64,000 nt of DNA from Stutzerimonas stutzeri (GTDB taxonomy: Bacteria > Pseudomonadota > Gammaproteobacteria > Pseudomonadales > Pseudomonadaceae): NCBI RefSeq assembly GCF_038561965.1, contig NZ_CP139348.1, positions 1,426,001 through 1,490,000 of the forward strand, written 5' to 3'. This document shows positions 48,166 through 57,230 of the stretch, in pieces (positions within the stretch are counted from its first letter, which is position 1; each line of letters opens with the position of its first letter). A program made the position numbers and the translations under genes. The notes under the pieces were generated by a model. It saw only the letters and a list, made by a program, of their open reading frames with translations, ran no database searches and was not told the DNA's origin.

Positions 48166-50298
48166 TTAATGTCCGCCGCCCGACTTCACACCATCGCGCG
48201 CTTGCCGACGAACAAAATGGCGAATGTTTTCCAGCTCTGCATCTGACAAATCTGGAAACTTAGGCATGCCGTTGGCAAGTAACGCGCCACCGCGCACAAC
48301 ACTCTCAAACGCCTTTTCACTGCCTTTGAGCAATATCGGCGACTCCCGCAGATCGGGTGCTTTCATACCCGCTACAGCTCCGGCGCCATGACAGCCAACA
48401 CAGAGGTTTTCCGCAAAGACACCCGCGCCGGCCTCTGCCTTTTTGGCATCGACTTCAAACTTCTCATCGATAATCGGCTTGGCGAGCTGCGGTGCAGGCT
48501 GTTCAGGAACAACCGCTTTCCCATCAAGGGAGAACGTCATGATCCGGCGCTCATGGGCACCGTATTTCCAGCCATGGCTTTCAAAGCCCAGTTCACCGGA
48601 GCCGCCGAAGTTGGAGGCTAATGCACCACCAGGGCCCACTAGAAGGGCAATCATCTGCTTGCCATCCAGCTTGTAGGTAATCGGTGGCGCAGAGATACCC
48701 AGGCCCACGTCATAGGACCAAAGGACCTTTCCGGTACGAGCGTCGTAAGCGTTGAACATGCCATCAGGCTGGCCTTGGAAAACCAGGTTGCCGGCCGTAG
48801 TCAACGTTCCAGCACCCCACGGGCTCTTTTGATTTACTTGCCATACACGCTTGTTCTTGACCGGGTCCCAAGCCTGCAGGGAGCCCCGTGATTCATGTGG
48901 ATCTTTGGTAAGTTCCCAGCCGGTCAGCCCCAGGTAGAGTTTGTGGCTCGCCATTTTATGACCGGGCTTCGTGTCTTTGCCGTCGTCCTTGAAAGTGTTA
49001 CCTAAATGGTTGGTTGGGATAAATGCAAGATTTAACTCGGGGTTATAAGACATTGCATGCCATGAGTGAGCGCCAAATGCCGATGGATAGATATTTTTCT
49101 CGCCGTCAGGATATCTAGCGTCATCCGCAACAATGTGGCGCTGTTCTTTTAGGTCGTACTTGGTTGACCAGTTAGCATCTGTGAATTTTTCAGCAGACAG
49201 AACCTTGCCGTTTGAGCGGTCGATCGTATAGAAGAAGCCGTTCTTCGGCGCATGCAATACAGCATCGACATCTTTGCCATCAATTTTTAAATCGGCCAGC
49301 ACGATGTCCATGTTCGAGTTGTAGTCCCAGGTGTCGCCTGGTGCAGTCTGGACGTGCCATTTGTATTCGCCTGTATCCGCGTCTACGGCTACGACAGAAC
49401 ACAGGAACAGGTTATCGCCACCCTCTGGGCTACGAATCTTGATATTCCATGGCCCACCGTTACCGGTACCAAAGATAAGCTGGTTGTATTTCTCGTCATA
49501 CGTCCAGCCATGCCAGGCATTACCACCGCCGCCGTTTTCCCACCACCGGCCAGTCCAGGTTTTAGCGGCCGTTTCCTGAGCGGCGTCCTCGAACCCATCT
49601 GCGGGATTGCCAGGAACGATATAAAAACGCCAAACCTGTTTGCCCGTTTCAGTGTCATAAGCGGTGACATAACCGCGCATCGGGCCAAGTTCTGTTCCGC
49701 CATTGCCTACAAATACCTTGCCATCGAAGGCCTTGGGATGACCTGTAATATTCAACGGCTGGTCGTGATCGAAGGTTCGGGTCTGCCAAACTTCCTTGCC
49801 GTCTTTTCTGGAGATCGCAATCAGACGACCGTCCCAGGTGGCGATGAATAGCTTGTCACCATAGGTTGAAAGGCCGCGGTTATGGCTCCAGAAAACCTTC
49901 TTCATGTTGTTGTCGATAATCTCTTTGGAAACTTTTGGATCATATTCCCAAAGCATCTTGCCCGTGCGTGCATCGAACGCACGTGTTTTGTTCATTTCAC
50001 CAACGTAATACATGACGCCATCGACAACCAAAGGTGTTCCGACGATATCGGAGCGATCCGGCAGCGGCGCGTACCATTCAGGCTTGAGCCCGCTGACGTT
50101 CTCTACGTTGATGTCTTTGAGGGGGCTGAATCGCTGTTCGGAGTGTGTCCGCCCGTAAGCCAGCCAATCGCTGGTGTTCGACTCGTCAGACAATTCCTTG
50201 TCGGTAATGACTCTGTCTGATGCATGCAGTGGCGTGACCGCAAGAAGCGAGGCCGCCATGATTATCTGTACCCTTAAACTCGACTGTTTGAATTTCAT
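48166..50298 (-). CDS. PQQ-dependent quinohaemoprotein alcohol dehydrogenase
   Basis: A 710-residue periplasmic protein with a signal peptide (to about residue 27). Residues 30-590 form an eight-bladed PQQ propeller with tryptophan-docking repeats (AFDARTGKMLWEYDP, AYDTETGKQVWRF, AYDARTGKVLWSYD). The C-terminal domain is cytochrome c: CVGCH at 633-637 with Met678 as probable axial ligand. This is the type II quinohaemoprotein ethanol dehydrogenase plan. The usual vicinal Cys-Cys next to PQQ is missing: the aligned segment is KVFWSHNRG (about 134-142) instead of CCDVVNRG. GDTWDYNSNMD keeps the catalytic Asp region. The substrate is unknown; the neighbouring diol-oxidation operon suggests an alcohol or diol. 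Confidence 0.92.
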   Translation of the reverse strand: MKFKQSSLRVQIIMAASLLAVTPLHASDRVITDKELSDESNTSDWLAYGRTHSEQRFSPLKDINVENVSGLKPEWYAPLPDRSDIVGTPLVVDGVMYYVGEMNKTRAFDARTGKMLWEYDPKVSKEIIDNNMKKVFWSHNRGLSTYGDKLFIATWDGRLIAISRKDGKEVWQTRTFDHDQPLNITGHPKAFDGKVFVGNGGTELGPMRGYVTAYDTETGKQVWRFYIVPGNPADGFEDAAQETAAKTWTGRWWENGGGGNAWHGWTYDEKYNQLIFGTGNGGPWNIKIRSPEGGDNLFLCSVVAVDADTGEYKWHVQTAPGDTWDYNSNMDIVLADLKIDGKDVDAVLHAPKNGFFYTIDRSNGKVLSAEKFTDANWSTKYDLKEQRHIVADDARYPDGEKNIYPSAFGAHSWHAMSYNPELNLAFIPTNHLGNTFKDDGKDTKPGHKMASHKLYLGLTGWELTKDPHESRGSLQAWDPVKNKRVWQVNQKSPWGAGTLTTAGNLVFQGQPDGMFNAYDARTGKVLWSYDVGLGISAPPITYKLDGKQMIALLVGPGGALASNFGGSGELGFESHGWKYGAHERRIMTFSLDGKAVVPEQPAPQLAKPIIDEKFEVDAKKAEAGAGVFAENLCVGCHGAGAVAGMKAPDLRESPILLKGSEKAFESVVRGGALLANGMPKFPDLSDAELENIRHFVRRQARDGVKSGGGH

Positions 50299-50674
50299 TT
50301 TTATTATTTCCTTGTATGGGGTTGTTTCTCGTTTCAGGCATTCCTTAAACGAGCGTCCGCTGCTAAAACTCTTCTGATATTTGTTTTATTTGTAAAAACG
50401 ACTTCCTATGTTGCGCTCTGTAATAGCGGGCAACATGACGTGCGCGTATATCACTGCTTTTCAGGTTTGTTATTTAAACTGCAATAACTACAGGTCTGGT
50501 TTGTTTGCGCGTTAGTTTCCAGCGTTAGTGGTGGTTGCGCCGCTGCGGTAACGCTTCGCAGAGAGTTGCTGTATATCGCGCTGGCTGGACAGGCTGCCTT
50601 GGGGCGGGGTGGGATGCCTCATGGTGTTTCCTCCGATGCATGGCGGGCCGAATTGCCTGCCGGGTTGTTGTTAT
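50299..50674. other. Gene-free stretch upstream of the PQQ dehydrogenase gene
   Basis: About 375 bases between the lipoate ligase end and the PQQ dehydrogenase start, both read leftward. AAGGAAAT 11 bases before the ATG is the ribosome binding site. The left 180 bases are AT-rich and must hold the promoter. I searched for a -24/-12 sequence and found only a one-base-misspaced candidate near 50430, which I rejected. Confidence 0.45.
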
Positions 50675-51442
50675 TCAAAGCAAGGGGGAGTGCCGTCCGG
50701 CGGCGAGGCCTTCGGGCGGATAGGCGCTGGCGCGGGCGCCGAGTTCCAGGCCCTGCCAGGCGAGGACGCGCTGGTAGCACTCGGGCAGGGTTGTGGCGGT
50801 TGCCCAGGCATCGGCCAGCCGCTCGGCGAGCGCCAGATGGCTTTCGGCCTGGCAGCGCAGGTCGCTGGCGCAGGCGTGATAGAAGCGGTTCACCACGTCG
50901 GCCATCGGCTCGCGCCAGTCTTCGATCAGCAGCGCGGCATGCGCCAGCACCACCGGGCGACCGTCACGGCTGCGCCGCCAGCGTTGGGCGGTGCCGGCCA
51001 GCTTGCGGCCCTCCAGGGTGAGGTTGAAGCGGCCGTCGCAGAATGCACCCTGCACCGCGCCCACACCGGCCTTGAGGCCGTTCTCCGCCAGCCACAGCGC
51101 CAGGGGTTCGAGCAGCCGTTCATAGGCGATGTCGATGCGCTTACCGACCTCGTCACCGGCCGGCAGGGCGCAGGCCAGGGCGATATTTAGCACCGCCGAT
51201 GATTGCGGCACCGGCTCGCCGCCGGTGTCGCGCAGCAGGATCGGCCAGCCCTGGGCCGCGCAGCGTTGGCTGGCCAGGGCGAGACCGGGCCGGCGCTCGA
51301 AGCTACCGGGCATCACCAGCGCCTGGCCGGTGGGGCGCCAAAGCAGCAGCTGGCAGTCGAACAGGCCGTCGCAGACGCGCTGCAACAAGGCCCGCTCGGC
51401 ATTCAGGCCGGCGCCCACGCTGAACCGGGCGATGCCGTTCAT
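50675..51442 (-). CDS. Lipoate-protein ligase A-like protein
   Basis: A 255-residue BPL/LplA-fold protein. Signs: NAERALLQRV near the start, LLWRPTGQALVMPGSFE, ILLRDTGGEPVPQSSAVLNIAL (in place of the usual RRxSGGGAVxHD), FNLTLEGRKLAGTAQRWRR with the conserved catalytic-region Lys in GRKLAGTAQ. It probably attaches lipoate or octanoate to the lipoyl protein encoded just upstream. Its ATG overlaps the E2 core stop (ATGA). It is the last gene of the leftward aco-like operon. Confidence 0.82.
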   Translation of the reverse strand: MNGIARFSVGAGLNAERALLQRVCDGLFDCQLLLWRPTGQALVMPGSFERRPGLALASQRCAAQGWPILLRDTGGEPVPQSSAVLNIALACALPAGDEVGKRIDIAYERLLEPLALWLAENGLKAGVGAVQGAFCDGRFNLTLEGRKLAGTAQRWRRSRDGRPVVLAHAALLIEDWREPMADVVNRFYHACASDLRCQAESHLALAERLADAWATATTLPECYQRVLAWQGLELGARASAYPPEGLAAGRHSPLL

Positions 51443-52140
51443 GCCGCGTACTCCTCGATACGCCGGCACAGATCATCGAGAAACTCCGCCGCGGGCGAGC
51501 CGTTGACGGCGCGATGGTCGAAGGTCAGCGACAGGCCCATCCACTCGACTTCCACCAGTTCGCCGCTGGGCCCGAGTTCCAGCCGCCGCTGAATGCCGCC
51601 GACACCCAGGATCGCCACCTGTGGCGGATTGAGGATTGGCGTGAAGTGGTGCACCCGCGACAGCCCCAGGTTGGAGACGGTGAAGGTGGCGCCGGTCAGT
51701 TCCTTGACCGACAGCTTGCCGGCCAGGGCTTTGTCTACCAGCGCCTTGCGCGCCAGGCACAGGCTTTCGCCGTCCAGCTGTTCGGCGTCGAACAGCGCCG
51801 GGGCGACCAGCAGATCGCCCGGCAGCGGAATGGCGAGACCCAGGTGCACCGCCGCGTGCTGGTGAATCACCTCGTCCTCCAGCGTGGCATTGAGCCCGGG
51901 ATGGGCCTGCAGCGTCTCGATCACCTTGAGCAGCAACAGGTCCTGCACGGACACCGCGCTGCCCTCGGCCTTCAGCTCGGCGCGACGGGTTTTCAGCGCA
52001 TCCAGCCGGCATTCGGCGTGGTGGGTCAGCTGCGCGGTGGTCTGCAGGCTTTCGTGCATCTTCGCCGCGATCATCTTACGCATGCCCTTGAGCGGCACCC
52101 GTTCGGGCGCGCGCTCGGGCAGGATCTCCAGTCGAGTCAT
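51439..52140 (-). CDS. acoC: 2-oxo acid dehydrogenase E2 acyltransferase core without lipoyl domain
   Basis: A 233-residue catalytic core of dihydrolipoamide acyltransferase. It begins with PLKGMRKMIAAKMHESLQTTAQLTHHAECRLDAL and ends with the active-site element LTFDHRAVNGSPAAEFLDDL. The family motif DHRxxDG reads DHRAVNG here (Asp to Asn). The lipoyl domain, usually fused at the N terminus, is on the separate gene upstream, 2 bases away. Together they make an E2 in two chains for the acetoin dehydrogenase-type complex. The symbol is by family and context. Confidence 0.88.
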   Translation of the reverse strand: MTRLEILPERAPERVPLKGMRKMIAAKMHESLQTTAQLTHHAECRLDALKTRRAELKAEGSAVSVQDLLLLKVIETLQAHPGLNATLEDEVIHQHAAVHLGLAIPLPGDLLVAPALFDAEQLDGESLCLARKALVDKALAGKLSVKELTGATFTVSNLGLSRVHHFTPILNPPQVAILGVGGIQRRLELGPSGELVEVEWMGLSLTFDHRAVNGSPAAEFLDDLCRRIEEYAA

Positions 52141-52142
52141 GG

Positions 52143-52376
52143 CTAATCCACCTGGCCGATGACCGCACCCTTGGCGATCACCGCGTCTTCTTCTTCGATG
52201 ATCTTCAGCACGCCGGCAGCCGGCGCTTCGATCTCGAACTGGGCCTTTTCCGACATGACCTCGGCGACCAGGTCACCGGCGGCCACTTCGGCGCCGTCGC
52301 TGACTAGCCAGGAGGTGATCACCGCTTCGGCGTCGCCTTCCCAGAGGTCGTCTGCAATCACGATGGGGGTACTCAT
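52143..52376 (-). CDS. Stand-alone lipoyl (biotinyl/lipoyl) domain protein
   Basis: A 77-residue protein that is one lipoyl domain: IVIADDLWEGDAEAVITSWLVSDGAEVAAGDLVAEVMSEKAQFEIEAPAAGVL. The lipoylated Lys is Lys44 in VMSEKAQFE. It serves as the swinging arm between E1 and E2 (and an E3 not encoded here). ATG 52376 is preferred over 52385. It sits between the E1 beta and E2 core genes with gaps of about 5 and 2 bases. Confidence 0.9.
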   Translation of the reverse strand: MSTPIVIADDLWEGDAEAVITSWLVSDGAEVAAGDLVAEVMSEKAQFEIEAPAAGVLKIIEEEDAVIAKGAVIGQVD

Positions 52377-52381
52377 AAACG

Positions 52382-53404
52382 TCATTCCTTATGCATGGCG
52401 TGGTAGGCGGCCACGATCTTGTCCGCGTTGGGCAGCGCCCACTGCTCCATGACCGGGGTGAAGGGGATGGGGATGTCGGGGAATGCCACCCGCTGCGGGC
52501 GCGCCTTGAGCATGCCGATGTCGTGCTCGACGACGCTGGCGATGATCTCGCCGCTGACGCCGAAGCTGTGGTAGTCCTCGTCGATCACGATCAGCCGGCC
52601 GGTTTTGCGGACCGAAGCGATGACGTGCTCGCGGTCCAGCGGCACCAGGCTGCGCAGGTCGATGACCTCGGCACTGATGCCGCCCTTCTCCAGCTGCGCA
52701 GCCGCGCGCAGAGCGTGGTGTACGCCGGCACCGAGGCTGACCAGGCTGACATCACTGCCTTCACGTACCGTCTTGGCCTTGCCGATCTCGACGATGTAGG
52801 GCTCTTCTGGCACCGGCACCGTGGCGCCTTTCTCGGTGCCCAACCAGCCCATGCCCTGCAGTGACTTGTGGAAGAGGTAGACCACCGGGTTGTCGTCGCG
52901 AATCGCCGCGGTCATCAGACCCTTGGCGTCATAGGCATTGCTCGGCACCACCACCTTCATGCCCGGCAGGTGGGCGAAGGTGCCGTAGAGGCATTGCGAG
53001 TGCTGGGCGGCGTCCGAGTAGCCGGCGCCGGTGGAGGCCATCAGCACCATGGGCACCGGCACCTTGCCGCCGGAGAAGTAGGTGTTTTTGGCCATCAGGT
53101 TGTAGATGGCGTCCATGCAGACACCGAAGAAGTCGACGAACATCAGCTCGACGATGGGCCGCATGCCGTCCGAGGCGGCGCCCACGGCGGCACCGATGAA
53201 GGCGGTCTCGGAGATCGGCGTGTCGCGGATGCGCGTCTTGCCGAACTCGTCATACAGCCCACGGGTGTTGCCGAACACGCCGCCGAGCTGGCCGATGTCC
53301 TCGCCCATCACGAACACCTTCGGGTCCTGGCGCATTTCCTGCGCCACGGCTTCGGCCATGGCGCGGGCCACGGTTAGCTTTCTTTCTTTTACTGCTGTGG
53401 TCAT
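52382..53404 (-). CDS. acoB: Acetoin dehydrogenase-type E1 beta subunit
   Basis: A 340-residue thiamine-diphosphate enzyme beta subunit (transketolase pyrimidine and C-terminal domains). Signs: MAEAVAQEMRQDPKVFVMGEDIGQLGGVFGNTRGLYDEFG, RIRDTPISETAFIGAAVGAA, and SLVPLDREHVIASVRKTGRLIVIDEDYHSFGVSGEI. It pairs with the E1 alpha gene, but the butanediol dehydrogenase gene lies between them. It decarboxylates or cleaves the keto substrate and loads the lipoyl arm. The symbol follows the acetoin context. Confidence 0.9.
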   Translation of the reverse strand: MTTAVKERKLTVARAMAEAVAQEMRQDPKVFVMGEDIGQLGGVFGNTRGLYDEFGKTRIRDTPISETAFIGAAVGAASDGMRPIVELMFVDFFGVCMDAIYNLMAKNTYFSGGKVPVPMVLMASTGAGYSDAAQHSQCLYGTFAHLPGMKVVVPSNAYDAKGLMTAAIRDDNPVVYLFHKSLQGMGWLGTEKGATVPVPEEPYIVEIGKAKTVREGSDVSLVSLGAGVHHALRAAAQLEKGGISAEVIDLRSLVPLDREHVIASVRKTGRLIVIDEDYHSFGVSGEIIASVVEHDIGMLKARPQRVAFPDIPIPFTPVMEQWALPNADKIVAAYHAMHKE

Positions 53405-53417
53405 GGGGTTCTCCTGC

Positions 53418-54506
53418 TCAGCCGGCCAGCGCGCCGGGGCTGACGATGATCTTGACGTTGCGGTCCTTGTGGTTGGCCAACTCCTCGAAGCCTTGTTCGA
53501 GGATGTTGTCCAGGCCGATGCGGCCGGTGATCAGCGGCGTGACGTCGATGCGCCCGTCGTCGATCAGGGCGATGACATCGGCGAATTCGCCGGCATAGGC
53601 GAGCGAGCCGATCACTTGTTTCTCGGTGGCGACGATCTCGAAGAAGTTGAACTCCGAAGGTTCTTCGAAGATGCCGATCATCACGCAGCGGCCGGCCTTG
53701 CGAATGACGTCGATGGCCAGCTTGGCGGTGGACTTGTGACCAATGCACTCGAATGACACGGCAGCGCCGTAACCGCCGGTGAGCGCCTTGATTTCGGCCA
53801 GGGCGTCGCACTCGCTGGGGTCGATGACCCGGTTGGCACCAACTTCTAGCGCCTTGGCCTTGCGTGCGGCGGACATTTCCAGGGCGATCACCTGGCCTGC
53901 GCCGGCGGCCTTGGCGCACATGATGGTGCACAGGCCGATGGTGCCGGCGCCGACTACCACCACCGTCTCGCCGAGCAGGCTGCCGGCCTTCTTCACCGCG
54001 TGCATGCCAACCGCCAGTGGCTCGATCAGCGCGCCGGCTTCCATTGGAAAGCCCTCCGGCAGGCGGTAGAGCAGCTCGGCCGGCACGTTGACCAATTCGG
54101 CGAAGGCGCCGTTGTTCATCAACCCGGTGAAGGCCAGCTGCTCGCAGAGGTTGTACTGCCCGGTCTTGCAGAAGCGGCACTGCCCGCAATGCTGGCAGGC
54201 ATCGGCGGCGACCTTGTCGCCCGCGGCGTAGCCCTCCACACCGTCGCCCAGGGCGACGATCTCGCCGCAGAACTCGTGGCCGAGGATGCATTGGCCCTTG
54301 ATGCCGGTGAGCGGGTGCGGCGCATCCACCGGAATGAACACCGGGCCGGCGAGATATTCGTGCAGATCGGAGCCACAGATTCCGCACCAGTGCACGCGAA
54401 TCTGTACCCAACCCGGTTGCGGCGCGCCGGGCAGTGGAACCTGTTCCAGGCGAATGTCCTTGCGGCCGTGCCAGACGGCGGCGGTCATGGTGGCTTGGCT
54501 ATTCAT
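53418..54506 (-). CDS. Zinc-dependent 2,3-butanediol dehydrogenase-like protein
   Basis: A 362-residue medium-chain alcohol dehydrogenase. The catalytic zinc ligands are in CGICGSDLHEY and GHEFCGEI; the structural zinc site is CQHCGQCRFCKTGQYNLC (four Cys). The NAD site is VVVVGAGTIGLCTIMCAKAAGA. GSDLHEYLAGPVFIP is typical of (R,R)-butanediol dehydrogenases, which convert butanediol to acetoin. Start ATG 54506; ATG 54488 is possible. It lies between E1 alpha and E1 beta in the operon, supporting diol-to-acetoin flow. Confidence 0.88.
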   Translation of the reverse strand: MNSQATMTAAVWHGRKDIRLEQVPLPGAPQPGWVQIRVHWCGICGSDLHEYLAGPVFIPVDAPHPLTGIKGQCILGHEFCGEIVALGDGVEGYAAGDKVAADACQHCGQCRFCKTGQYNLCEQLAFTGLMNNGAFAELVNVPAELLYRLPEGFPMEAGALIEPLAVGMHAVKKAGSLLGETVVVVGAGTIGLCTIMCAKAAGAGQVIALEMSAARKAKALEVGANRVIDPSECDALAEIKALTGGYGAAVSFECIGHKSTAKLAIDVIRKAGRCVMIGIFEEPSEFNFFEIVATEKQVIGSLAYAGEFADVIALIDDGRIDVTPLITGRIGLDNILEQGFEELANHKDRNVKIIVSPGALAG

Positions 54507-54588
54507 GGGGGTGTTCCTCTTGTTGTTCTGCTGGGGGCTGTGTTCGCGAGCAAGCTCGCTCCTTTCGGGGCCGTGGTGGCCGCGTGCG

Positions 54589-55578
54589 TTACACGAACAC
54601 CTTTTCCATCGCCTCTTCTGGACGGGGGTAGGGGCTTTCGCGGGCGAACTGCACGGCTTCGTCGATGCGGCCGCGGGCACGTGCCGCGATGTCTTCGGCC
54701 TGCGCCTCGCTCAGCACGCCTTCATCGAGCAGGCGCTGGCGGTAGCCGGGAATCGGGTCCTTTTTCATCAGGCTGTCCTTCTCGCCCTCGGGGCGGTAGG
54801 TTTCGCCGTCGCCCATGAAGTGGCCGGCCAGGCGGTAGGTCTCGATCTCGATGAGGGTCGGGCCGCCACCGGCACGGGCGCGCTCGATGGCTTCGCCGGC
54901 GGCGCGGAACACGCCGTCCGGGTCGTTGTTCTCGACGAACACGCCAGGCATGCCGTAGGCCGCCGCGCGCACGTGGTGCTGCGCGATGCAGGTGGCGCTG
55001 GCCTTGGCCACCGAGATGCCCCAGGCGTTGTCCTCGATGACGAACACCACCGGCAGCTTCCACAGCGCCGCGAGGTTCAGCGTTTCGTGGAAGGCACCCT
55101 GGTTGGCCGCGCCCTCGCCGATAAAGGAGACGGCCACGCCGGGCTTGCCCTGCATCTGCCGCGACAGCGCCGCGCCGACCGCTGGGCCCATGCCCTCGGC
55201 GATAATCCCCGAGCAGGAGAAATTCACCCGGCCATCGAACAGGTGCATGTGCCCGCCGCGGCCGCCAGACAGGCCGGTGGCCTTGCCGAAGATCTCGGCC
55301 ATCATCTCGTTGAGGTCGACGCCCTTGGCCACGGCGATGTGGTGCGGGCGGTGGGTGGCGGTGACGATGTCCGCAGCCTCGAGGTGGGCGCAGACGCCCA
55401 CGGCGCAGGGCTCCTGGCCATTGGAAAGGTGCATTTCGCCTGGGATCGGCCCCTTGGCCATGTTGAACACCGGCGTCTTGCCTTCCATGTAGATGCGCTC
55501 GATGGATTCCTCCATGTAGCGGCTGGTCAGCATCTGCTCGTACATCCACAGGCGCTGCGAGTTGTTGGGCTGGGTCAT
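54589..55578 (-). CDS. acoA: Acetoin dehydrogenase-type E1 alpha subunit
   Basis: A 329-residue thiamine-diphosphate E1 alpha subunit. Signs: GEMHLSNGQEPCAVGVCAHL, GRGGHMHLF, and the cofactor motif reading GEGAANQG...VIEDNAWG, where the common GDG...NN pattern is GEG...DN. A phosphorylation-loop-like HFMGDGETYR is kept. It follows a GGGAG ribosome binding site at ATG 55578. With E1 beta, the lipoyl protein and E2 it forms the complex that cleaves acetoin to acetaldehyde and acetyl-CoA, as inferred from the butanediol dehydrogenase and AcoR neighbours. Confidence 0.9.
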   Translation of the reverse strand: MTQPNNSQRLWMYEQMLTSRYMEESIERIYMEGKTPVFNMAKGPIPGEMHLSNGQEPCAVGVCAHLEAADIVTATHRPHHIAVAKGVDLNEMMAEIFGKATGLSGGRGGHMHLFDGRVNFSCSGIIAEGMGPAVGAALSRQMQGKPGVAVSFIGEGAANQGAFHETLNLAALWKLPVVFVIEDNAWGISVAKASATCIAQHHVRAAAYGMPGVFVENNDPDGVFRAAGEAIERARAGGGPTLIEIETYRLAGHFMGDGETYRPEGEKDSLMKKDPIPGYRQRLLDEGVLSEAQAEDIAARARGRIDEAVQFARESPYPRPEEAMEKVFV

Positions 55579-55603
55579 GGGTGGACTCCCTTGTAGTGGC
55601 GGG

Positions 55604-57181
55604 TCAGATCGCACGTTCGTTGAGCAGACGGCCGATCTGCTCGGCCTGGCGCAGTGCCAGCGCGACGATGGTGAGGGTGGGGTTCTGGCCGCCGCTGGTA
55701 GTGAACTGGCTGCCATCGGAAACGAAAAGGTTAGGAATGTCGTGGCTCTGGCCCCACTTGTTCACCACGCCGTCACGCGCTTTAGCACTCATGCGGTTGG
55801 TGCCCATGTTGTGGCTGGCGGGGTAGGGCGGCAGCTCGATGATGTCGGTGGCGTCGGCGGCCTCGTAGCACTTCGCCGTGGCGGCGACGCCGTGTTTGCG
55901 CATGGCGGCATCCATTGGGTGATCGCTCTTGGTCACCACCGGAATCGGCAGGCCGTACTGGTCCTTCTCGCTGCCGTGCAGAGTGATGCGGTTGTTTTCC
56001 AGCGGCAGGTCTTCGCCGCACAGCCAGACCCCGGACAAGTGGTTGTACTTCTCCATCCGCGAGGTGAACTGACGGCCCCAACCCTTGGGCGTGGGGTCGA
56101 GGAAGGCGGAGAGGAAGGGCAGGCCGAGGGCGAGGATTTCCAGGCGATAGCCGCCGACGAAGCCGCGCGACGGGTCGTTGTAGGATTCGTCGGAGATGAC
56201 GCCGGCGCAGGTAGTGCCGCGGTGCATGTTCACCGGCTTGGGCATCACCGCGAAGATGCCGGCGGTGGTGTGGGTCATGTAGTTGCGCCCGACCTGGCCG
56301 GAGGAGTTGGCCAGCCCGTCTGGGAACATCGCCGAGGCGGAGTTGAGCAACAGCCGCGGCGACTCGATGGAGTTGCCCGCCACGCAGACCACCCGGGCCT
56401 TCTGCCGCTGAATGCTGCCCTCGGCGTCGGCATAGACCACGGCACTGGCGCGGCCCTTGGCGTCATGCTCGATGCGCAGCACCATCGACTGCGGGCGCAC
56501 TTCGCAGTAGCCGCTGGCCTCGGCGCGGGGGATGTCGGTGTAGAGCGTCGACCACTTCGCGCCCATCTTGCAGCCCTGCATGCAGAAGCCAAGCTGCTGG
56601 CAGGCGGCACGGTCATCGTAGGGCTCGGTGTTGATCGCCATCGGCCCGGAGAGGATCTCCTTGTAGCCGACCCGCTTGGCGCCGGTGGCCAGTACCTTGA
56701 AGGAGTTGTGCCACGGGTGATAAGCCATGCCGGTGCTTGGCCCGGTCACACCCATGTGCTTCTCGGCCTTCTCGTACCAGGGCGCCATCTCGTCCAGCGT
56801 CACCGGCCAGTCGAGCAGGTTGGCGCCGGCGATGTCGCCATTGATGCTCTGCATCTTGAATTCGAAGTCACGAAAGCGCAGGGCGATGCCGGCCCAATGC
56901 ACCGTGCTGCCGCCGACGCCCTTGACGATCCAGGCGGGCAGGGTCGGGTTGTTCTCGGCCAGGTGCCAGCCACCGGCGGCCTGGCGTTTGTCGAGCCAGG
57001 AGATCTTCTTGAACATCGCCCACTCGTCGTTCTCGATGTCCTCCAGCGTGTGGCGCTTGCCGGCCTCCAGCACCACGCTGCGAATCTTCTGCTTGGCCAG
57101 CGCGTTCGCGAGCGTCCCGCCGCCGGCACCGGAGCCGATGATCACCACGACGCCATCGTCGTCCTGGGCAAAAGTTGCCAT
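55604..57181 (-). CDS. GMC-family FAD-dependent oxidoreductase
   Basis: A 525-residue flavoprotein. The FAD motif is VVIIGSGAGGGTLANALAKQKIRSVVLEAG (residues 11-40); SHNMGTNRMS and a late DGSQFTTSGGQNPTLTIVALALR carry the C-terminal FAD contact and catalytic His/Asn region. It resembles the large subunit of periplasmic gluconate/sorbitol-type dehydrogenases. Start ATG 57181. The small Tat-exported subunit 3-like gene lies just upstream (49-base gap), so the pair is probably folded and exported together. No dedicated cytochrome subunit is seen. Substrate: an alcohol or polyol, inferred. Confidence 0.88.
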   Translation of the reverse strand: MATFAQDDDGVVVIIGSGAGGGTLANALAKQKIRSVVLEAGKRHTLEDIENDEWAMFKKISWLDKRQAAGGWHLAENNPTLPAWIVKGVGGSTVHWAGIALRFRDFEFKMQSINGDIAGANLLDWPVTLDEMAPWYEKAEKHMGVTGPSTGMAYHPWHNSFKVLATGAKRVGYKEILSGPMAINTEPYDDRAACQQLGFCMQGCKMGAKWSTLYTDIPRAEASGYCEVRPQSMVLRIEHDAKGRASAVVYADAEGSIQRQKARVVCVAGNSIESPRLLLNSASAMFPDGLANSSGQVGRNYMTHTTAGIFAVMPKPVNMHRGTTCAGVISDESYNDPSRGFVGGYRLEILALGLPFLSAFLDPTPKGWGRQFTSRMEKYNHLSGVWLCGEDLPLENNRITLHGSEKDQYGLPIPVVTKSDHPMDAAMRKHGVAATAKCYEAADATDIIELPPYPASHNMGTNRMSAKARDGVVNKWGQSHDIPNLFVSDGSQFTTSGGQNPTLTIVALALRQAEQIGRLLNERAI

Positions 57182-57230
57182 GGAGATGTTCCTCATCTTG
57201 TTCTTGTTGTTGTTTCGTTGGCGATGGCGC

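Noticed and set aside
50425..50445. A possible -24/-12 promoter upstream of the PQQ dehydrogenase gene
   Set aside because: The spacing between the GC-like and GG-like parts is one base too long and the second half does not match TGGCAC.
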